In this document: piece by piece, positions 16,065 to 19,781 of the stretch
Numbering within the stretch: the stretch's first letter is position 1
Layout: each line of letters starts with the position of its first letter
Assembly (NCBI GenBank): GCA_964519955.1
Contig: CAZFLM010000102.1
Location: forward strand, 1-19,781
Source: CAZFLM01 sp964519955
Lineage (GTDB): Bacteria > Armatimonadota > Chthonomonadetes > Chthonomonadales > CAJBBX01
Direction: 5' to 3'
Length of the DNA: 19,781 nt
Translations under genes and position numbers: made by a program
The notes under the pieces: generated by a model
What the model was told of the DNA's origin: nothing
The model's database searches: none
The model's input: the letters and a program-made list of their open reading frames with translations, nothing else

Positions 16065-16952
16065 TCAGCGCACCACGCCGGCGCGGCGCAGCGATCCGAG
16101 GATGACCCCGTCGAGCGGGTCGGATGTCGTGACGGACAGGTAGTCGGCCCCGTAGCGCCGTGCGAAGCTGCGCACGCTGTCGCGGAAGGCCGTCACGGCA
16201 GCGTGGTAGCGCGACAGGAGCGCCGGGCTGACGCTCAGCTCGCGGGCCTCGCCGGTCTCCGAGTCGATGATGCGGAGGTCTCCCACGAGCGTGGGCTCCA
16301 GCTCCTCGCGATCGAGCACGTGGATGAGCGCCAACTGGTAGCCGCGTGCGAGCAGGCTCTTGAGGCCATCCTCCCACTCGGGGTCCAGAAAGTCCGAGAG
16401 GACGACGGCGACGCCCCGCTGCTTGGTGCGCGCCGCGAAGGCACGCATGGCGGAGCGCATCGACGTGGTGTCCTCGGCCTCGACAGCGCCGAGGTAGGAG
16501 AAGAAGGCGGGGACCGCGGCGCGCCCGCGCTGGGCAGGATGCGGCTTGCCCAGGCCCGAGGCGAAGGCGGTCAGGCCGACCCGGTCGTAGTTCGTGAGGG
16601 AGATGTAGCCCAGCGCACCGGCGATCTGGCTCGCGAACCGCAGCTTGGACGGCTCGCCGAAGCCCATGCTGCGGCTCGTATCGAGGAGCAGCGCGAGGAA
16701 GAGGTCCTCCTCCTCGATGAACAGCTTGACGAACAGCTTGTCGAGGCGGGCGGCCGTGTTCCAGTCGACGTAGCGCAGGTCGTCGCCGAGCAGGTACTCG
16801 CGGTAGTCGGCGAACTCGACGCTCGCGCCGCGCTTGAGGGACCGCTTCTCGCCCTTCATCTGGCCGACGAACGGGCGGCGCGTGACCACCGTGAGGCGCT
16901 CGAGCTTCCTGAGGAATGCGGCGTCCAGCAGCGTCTCGGGTGTGGATGCCAT
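16065..16952 (-). CDS. DUF58 domain-containing protein
   Basis: 295-residue cytoplasmic protein. The DUF58 hallmark covers about residues 48-85 (FADYREYLLGDDLRYVDWN, then KLFVKLFIEEED). A VWA-like fold follows with the DTSRS metal-site motif (91-95). No membrane helix is evident, unlike larger DUF58 proteins. The family regularly sits next to moxR and VWA genes and is thought to act with the MoxR ATPase. GGAG, seven bases before the ATG, lies across the stop codon of the rhomboid gene upstream (gap 4 bases), suggesting coupled translation. Confidence 0.92.
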   Translation of the reverse strand: MASTPETLLDAAFLRKLERLTVVTRRPFVGQMKGEKRSLKRGASVEFADYREYLLGDDLRYVDWNTAARLDKLFVKLFIEEEDLFLALLLDTSRSMGFGEPSKLRFASQIAGALGYISLTNYDRVGLTAFASGLGKPHPAQRGRAAVPAFFSYLGAVEAEDTTSMRSAMRAFAARTKQRGVAVVLSDFLDPEWEDGLKSLLARGYQLALIHVLDREELEPTLVGDLRIIDSETGEARELSVSPALLSRYHAAVTAFRDSVRSFARRYGADYLSVTTSDPLDGVILGSLRRAGVVR

Positions 16953-16956
16953 CGCT

Positions 16957-17997
16957 CTACTCCGGCTGCAGTGGGATGCCGCTGCCCGGCCCGCCCCGCG
17001 GCGTCCAGTTCAGCGGCGAGGGCGGCGCCTGGCGCGACGGCGGCCCGAACCCGGGCACCGGCATCGTCGGGTACGACTCCGTGAATGGCGACGCCTCGGG
17101 GATGACGCGCAGCTTGCGCAGCTCCTGGATGGCGGCCTGCTGACCGGCCTGGTTCTTGCGCAGATGCTCGGTGACCAGGATGTTGCTCCATGCCGTCGCA
17201 GGATCTTCCCCAAGCTTCAGGCTGGCGCGCGACCAACGGACGGACTCCGCGTAGTGGCCCAGCGCGCGCTCGCGGCCGGCCTTCCACTCGACCCACGGCA
17301 GGCTCCACGGCATCCAGCTCACCGAGGCCACCGTCAGCGCGACGAGGCCGCAGAACACGAGGGCGCTGACCACGCGGTGCCGGCCGACGACAAGCCAGCC
17401 CACCGCCATCCCGAAGAAGAGCCCCGCGAAGTGGGCCGCGTTCGCCACGTGCAGCAGATGCAGCCAGGTCGCCACGACGCAGAACAGCCCCCACCCCACC
17501 ATCACGATGAGATTGCGCTTCGTCGCGACGATCTGCCAGTCCGGATACCGCTTGCGGCCGGCCCACAGCAAGCCGAACATCGCGTAGACCACGCCGGAGA
17601 CGCCGACTCCCGCGCGGCTGGACAGCGCAATCTCCGCGCCCGACGAGACGACTGACGCGCCGATGAAGAAGAGCGCCCAGGCGACGGGGTGGATGGTCTC
17701 CTCCAGGAGGCAGCCGAGCGCATAGAGGTAGAGCAGGTTGAAGCCGATGTGCAGCACGGTGCTGATCATCGACGAGGGGTTCCCGTGGATGAACACCGCC
17801 GTCAGCAGTGCGCCGTAGCCTCCATCCCAGATCTCCTGGACTGGGCGGTAGCCGAACAGGCCGATGGCCTCGAGCCCGGTGCCGCGCATGCGGACCGCTA
17901 CGTGGTACGAGACGGTCAGCAGCAGGCACAGGACGCACATGGTCCACGTCAGGAGGTGCGAGTGGTAGCCGGTCGCGCGCTCGGTGCTAGGCTCCAT
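16957..17997 (-). CDS. Rhomboid-family intramembrane serine protease, second copy
   Basis: 346-residue polytopic membrane protease. TM1 is about 14-34. The L1/TM2 region has HIGFNLLYLYALG (H83, N87), TM4 carries the catalytic serine in GVSG (S134) and TM6 the catalytic histidine in AAHFAGLFFG (H189), so the Ser-His dyad is intact. After the last TM (to about 230), a helical segment (about 245-310, TPR-like) and a Pro/Gly-rich tail follow. I chose ATG 17997, because GGGAG (+ strand 18004-18008) sits six bases upstream and the preceding frame to 18153 is Arg-rich and lies inside the upstream rhomboid gene. The gene overlaps that rhomboid by 11 bases, pointing to translational coupling. Substrate unknown. 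Confidence 0.9.
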   Translation of the reverse strand: MEPSTERATGYHSHLLTWTMCVLCLLLTVSYHVAVRMRGTGLEAIGLFGYRPVQEIWDGGYGALLTAVFIHGNPSSMISTVLHIGFNLLYLYALGCLLEETIHPVAWALFFIGASVVSSGAEIALSSRAGVGVSGVVYAMFGLLWAGRKRYPDWQIVATKRNLIVMVGWGLFCVVATWLHLLHVANAAHFAGLFFGMAVGWLVVGRHRVVSALVFCGLVALTVASVSWMPWSLPWVEWKAGRERALGHYAESVRWSRASLKLGEDPATAWSNILVTEHLRKNQAGQQAAIQELRKLRVIPEASPFTESYPTMPVPGFGPPSRQAPPSPLNWTPRGGPGSGIPLQPE

Positions 17998-19237
17998 CGG
18001 GCGCTCCCGGGTTCTCGCACTTCGCCCTCGCCTCGGCGAGGAGCGCCTGAGCGTAGCCGCGCAGATCCGTGGTTGGGGCCACCTCCAGCAGCTTCTCCAG
18101 TGCCTCGACCGCGGCGGCGGCGTCGCCCAGCTTCTTGAGTCGGATCTCGGCAAGCCTCGCCAGGATCATCTCGGTGCGCTCGTGGTCGGAGTGTGCCTCG
18201 TGCAGGCGGCGGTACGCGTCCGCGGCAGCCTGGGCCTTGCCGCCATCGTCCAGCGCGCGGGCGCACGTGAACCACTCATCCGGTTCGAGGGTGGCGTCCT
18301 GGTACGCCTCGAACATGCGAGCGGCTCTCTCGCCGGCGGCCGGCCGGTCGCCTCGCGCGAGGAAGCCGGCGATGGACTTGCCGTAGTGCTCCAGCGCCTG
18401 CTCGCGATCGTCGGCCTGCGCCCAGGCCCTCGCCAACTCGCCCTCGACCTCCGGGTCGTCCGGGCGCTCGCGCAGGATGCCCTCCCAGCGATGCACCGCC
18501 GCCAGGGCGCCGCCCTCCTCCAGCTCTTTGGCCGCGTCCTCGAGGCGGTAGTCCTCGCGCCCGGCCTGGGACTGGCGCCCTGCGAACGCCGCGCCGAGCC
18601 CGATGACGAAGCCCGCCAGGTGCGCCCACTGAGCCGTGGTCTGACCGAGGCCGGCGCCCGGGCCAACCAGGTGATAGACGACCGATCCCATCTCGGCCAA
18701 CATCACAACCGCGAGCAGCGCTACGGCGGACACGCCGCTCGGCAGGCCTACCACTCGGACCTTGGCCCGGTAGAACCGCACCGCGAAGACGCCCACGATG
18801 GCCGAGATGGCGCCCGAGGAGCCCACGATCGGCATGGACCAGTCGGTGCCTGGCAGGAGGCGCACCATGCCGACCTGGACCCAGCCCGTCACCGCCGCGG
18901 CGAGAACGTAGAGCCCCAAGAACCGCTTCCAGCCGAGGGCATCCTCCACGCTGCCGCCGAACACCCACAGGAAGAGCATGTTGACGGAGAGGTGGAAGAC
19001 GTCCGAGTGCAGGATGGAGTAGCTCAGGCACGACCACACGTGCGGGAGCGCCGGGACGAAGGCGAGGTTGGTGTACCACGCCGTGGCCATGTTGATGCCA
19101 CGCGTCGGATCGTCGGGCCCGCGCACGGCTGTGACCAGCCACACGAGGCCCATGACGGCAAAGTGGAAGAGCACCAGCAGCACGACCGTGAGTGGCGTTC
19201 TGGCGGCTGGCCGGTCGCTGGCGTAAGGTAGGAGCAT
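17987..19237 (-). CDS. Rhomboid-family intramembrane protease fused to TPR domain
   Basis: 416-residue protein joining a six-helix rhomboid core to a soluble helical-repeat domain. The core shows HSDVFHLSVNMLFLWVFG (H82, N86), the catalytic serine in GSSG (S141) and the catalytic histidine in AHLAGFVIG (H206). From about residue 228 the chain is alpha-helical, with repeated Ala-rich pairs (for example DDPEVEGELARAWAQADDREQALEHYGKS) typical of tetratricopeptide repeats, which would bind protein partners in the cytoplasm. The start at 19237 has no clear Shine-Dalgarno, but the sequence from it is a normal rhomboid N-terminus and it follows the moxR stop by 39 bases. Rhomboid-TPR fusions are known, but their substrates in bacteria are mostly unknown. 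Confidence 0.9.
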   Translation of the reverse strand: MLLPYASDRPAARTPLTVVLLVLFHFAVMGLVWLVTAVRGPDDPTRGINMATAWYTNLAFVPALPHVWSCLSYSILHSDVFHLSVNMLFLWVFGGSVEDALGWKRFLGLYVLAAAVTGWVQVGMVRLLPGTDWSMPIVGSSGAISAIVGVFAVRFYRAKVRVVGLPSGVSAVALLAVVMLAEMGSVVYHLVGPGAGLGQTTAQWAHLAGFVIGLGAAFAGRQSQAGREDYRLEDAAKELEEGGALAAVHRWEGILRERPDDPEVEGELARAWAQADDREQALEHYGKSIAGFLARGDRPAAGERAARMFEAYQDATLEPDEWFTCARALDDGGKAQAAADAYRRLHEAHSDHERTEMILARLAEIRLKKLGDAAAAVEALEKLLEVAPTTDLRGYAQALLAEARAKCENPGAPDGA

Positions 19238-19276
19238 AGTTGCTGGCGGTACCGTGTGCGCAAAGATGGGCGCAGC

Positions 19277-19781
19277 CTAGACGGCGAGCGCCTTCTGATC
19301 CCGCTGACGCACCGCCTCGACGATGGTGCCCACCAGCGAGTCGGTCTCGATCGCTTCTGCCTCGCCCTCGAAGTTGAGCAGAATGCGATGTCGCAGCGCG
19401 GGCAAGGCGACGGCGTCGAGATCCTCGATAGCGACATTGTACCGCCCGTCGAGCAGGGCGCGTATCTTGGCAGCCATCACGATGGCCTGAGCGCCGCGGG
19501 GGCTCGATCCGAAGCGCACGAAGCGCCGCACCGCGTCGGGCGCGTTCTCGTTGTCCGGGTGCGTCGCGAGCACCAGGCGGATGGCGTGGTCGCGCACGTG
19601 CGTCGCCATCGTCACCTCGCGCGCGAGCTGCCGCATCGAGAGAATGGTCTCACCATCCAGTACGGGCTGCACGTCGGAGATGTCAGCGCCCGTGGTGCGG
19701 TCCACGATGGCGGCCAGATCGTCGAAGCCAGGCGACGGCACGAGCAGCTTGTAGAGGAAGCGGTCGAGCTGGGCCTCGGGG
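19277..19781 (-). CDS. MoxR-family AAA+ ATPase, C-terminal part (5' end outside window)
   Basis: 168 visible codons. They begin PEAQLDRFLYKL, the MoxR-type motif that follows sensor 1, and continue into the C-terminal lid with SSPRGAQAIVMAAKIRALLDGRYNV (sensor-2 arginine in SPRG) and DLDAVALPALRHRILLNFEGEAE. Walker A and B lie beyond the window. MoxR ATPases act as chaperones, often with VWA and DUF58 proteins, both encoded downstream on the same strand. It is the first visible gene of the cluster. Confidence 0.93.
   Translation of the reverse strand, partial: PEAQLDRFLYKLLVPSPGFDDLAAIVDRTTGADISDVQPVLDGETILSMRQLAREVTMATHVRDHAIRLVLATHPDNENAPDAVRRFVRFGSSPRGAQAIVMAAKIRALLDGRYNVAIEDLDAVALPALRHRILLNFEGEAEAIETDSLVGTIVEAVRQRDQKALAV

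Noticed and set aside
17998..18153. 52-codon N-terminal extension of the second rhomboid
   Set aside because: It lies within the coding sequence of the first rhomboid, is Arg/Ser-rich, and the ATG at 17997 has its own GGGAG.

Overview
The window is a GC-rich bacterial chromosomal segment with dense genes, Shine-Dalgarno starts and hairpin terminators. I see no tRNA, rRNA, CRISPR array, transposase or phage gene. The best lineage clue is the DUF1559-type prepilin at 4145-4939. Its N-terminal region (GFTLIELLVVIAIIAIL, then LFPVFAQAREKARQASC) is the form I associate with Armatimonadota, so I infer an Armatimonadota-like organism with moderate confidence. Planctomycetes also carry this family, usually with a different N-terminal signature.

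Layout from left to right. (1) 2-1324 (+) is the 3' part of lon, from Walker A to the Ser-Lys protease domain, closed by a strong hairpin. (2) 1643-2707 (+) is a receiver/HD-GYP response regulator with a long leader. It converges on the next block across a bidirectional terminator at 2768-2806. (3) 2869-4939 (-) holds a DUF1559 prepilin followed by an exported TlpA-like thioredoxin protein, with a 14-bp perfect hairpin between them. (4) 5407-6818 (-) is an Rrf2 regulator plus cysK operon. It has a textbook TTGACA-N17-TATACT promoter overlapped by an IscR/Rrf2-like operator. (5) 7162-14181 (+) runs secDF fusion, lapA-domain protein, recJ and rel; secDF and recJ start with TTG. The order resembles the secDF-yrvD-recJ-apt-relA block of Bacillus, without apt. 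(6) 14190-19781 (-) is a cluster reading moxR (partial), rhomboid-TPR, second rhomboid, DUF58, BatA-like VWA protein.

How the genes work together. Block 5 combines protein export, DNA-repair exonuclease and stringent-response functions. Block 4 looks like a self-regulated cysteine-synthesis unit in which the regulator lacks Fe-S ligands and may therefore read CysK or its substrate, as CymR does. Block 3 pairs a two-cysteine pilin with a secreted thiol-redox protein. Block 6 is the most unusual: the common MoxR-DUF58-VWA set is interrupted by two tandem rhomboid intramembrane proteases, both with intact catalytic Ser and His and both with helical-repeat C-termini. The second rhomboid overlaps the first by 11 bp and sits 4 bp from the DUF58 gene, which suggests one translationally coupled membrane system. 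This is the best candidate in the window for an undescribed system.
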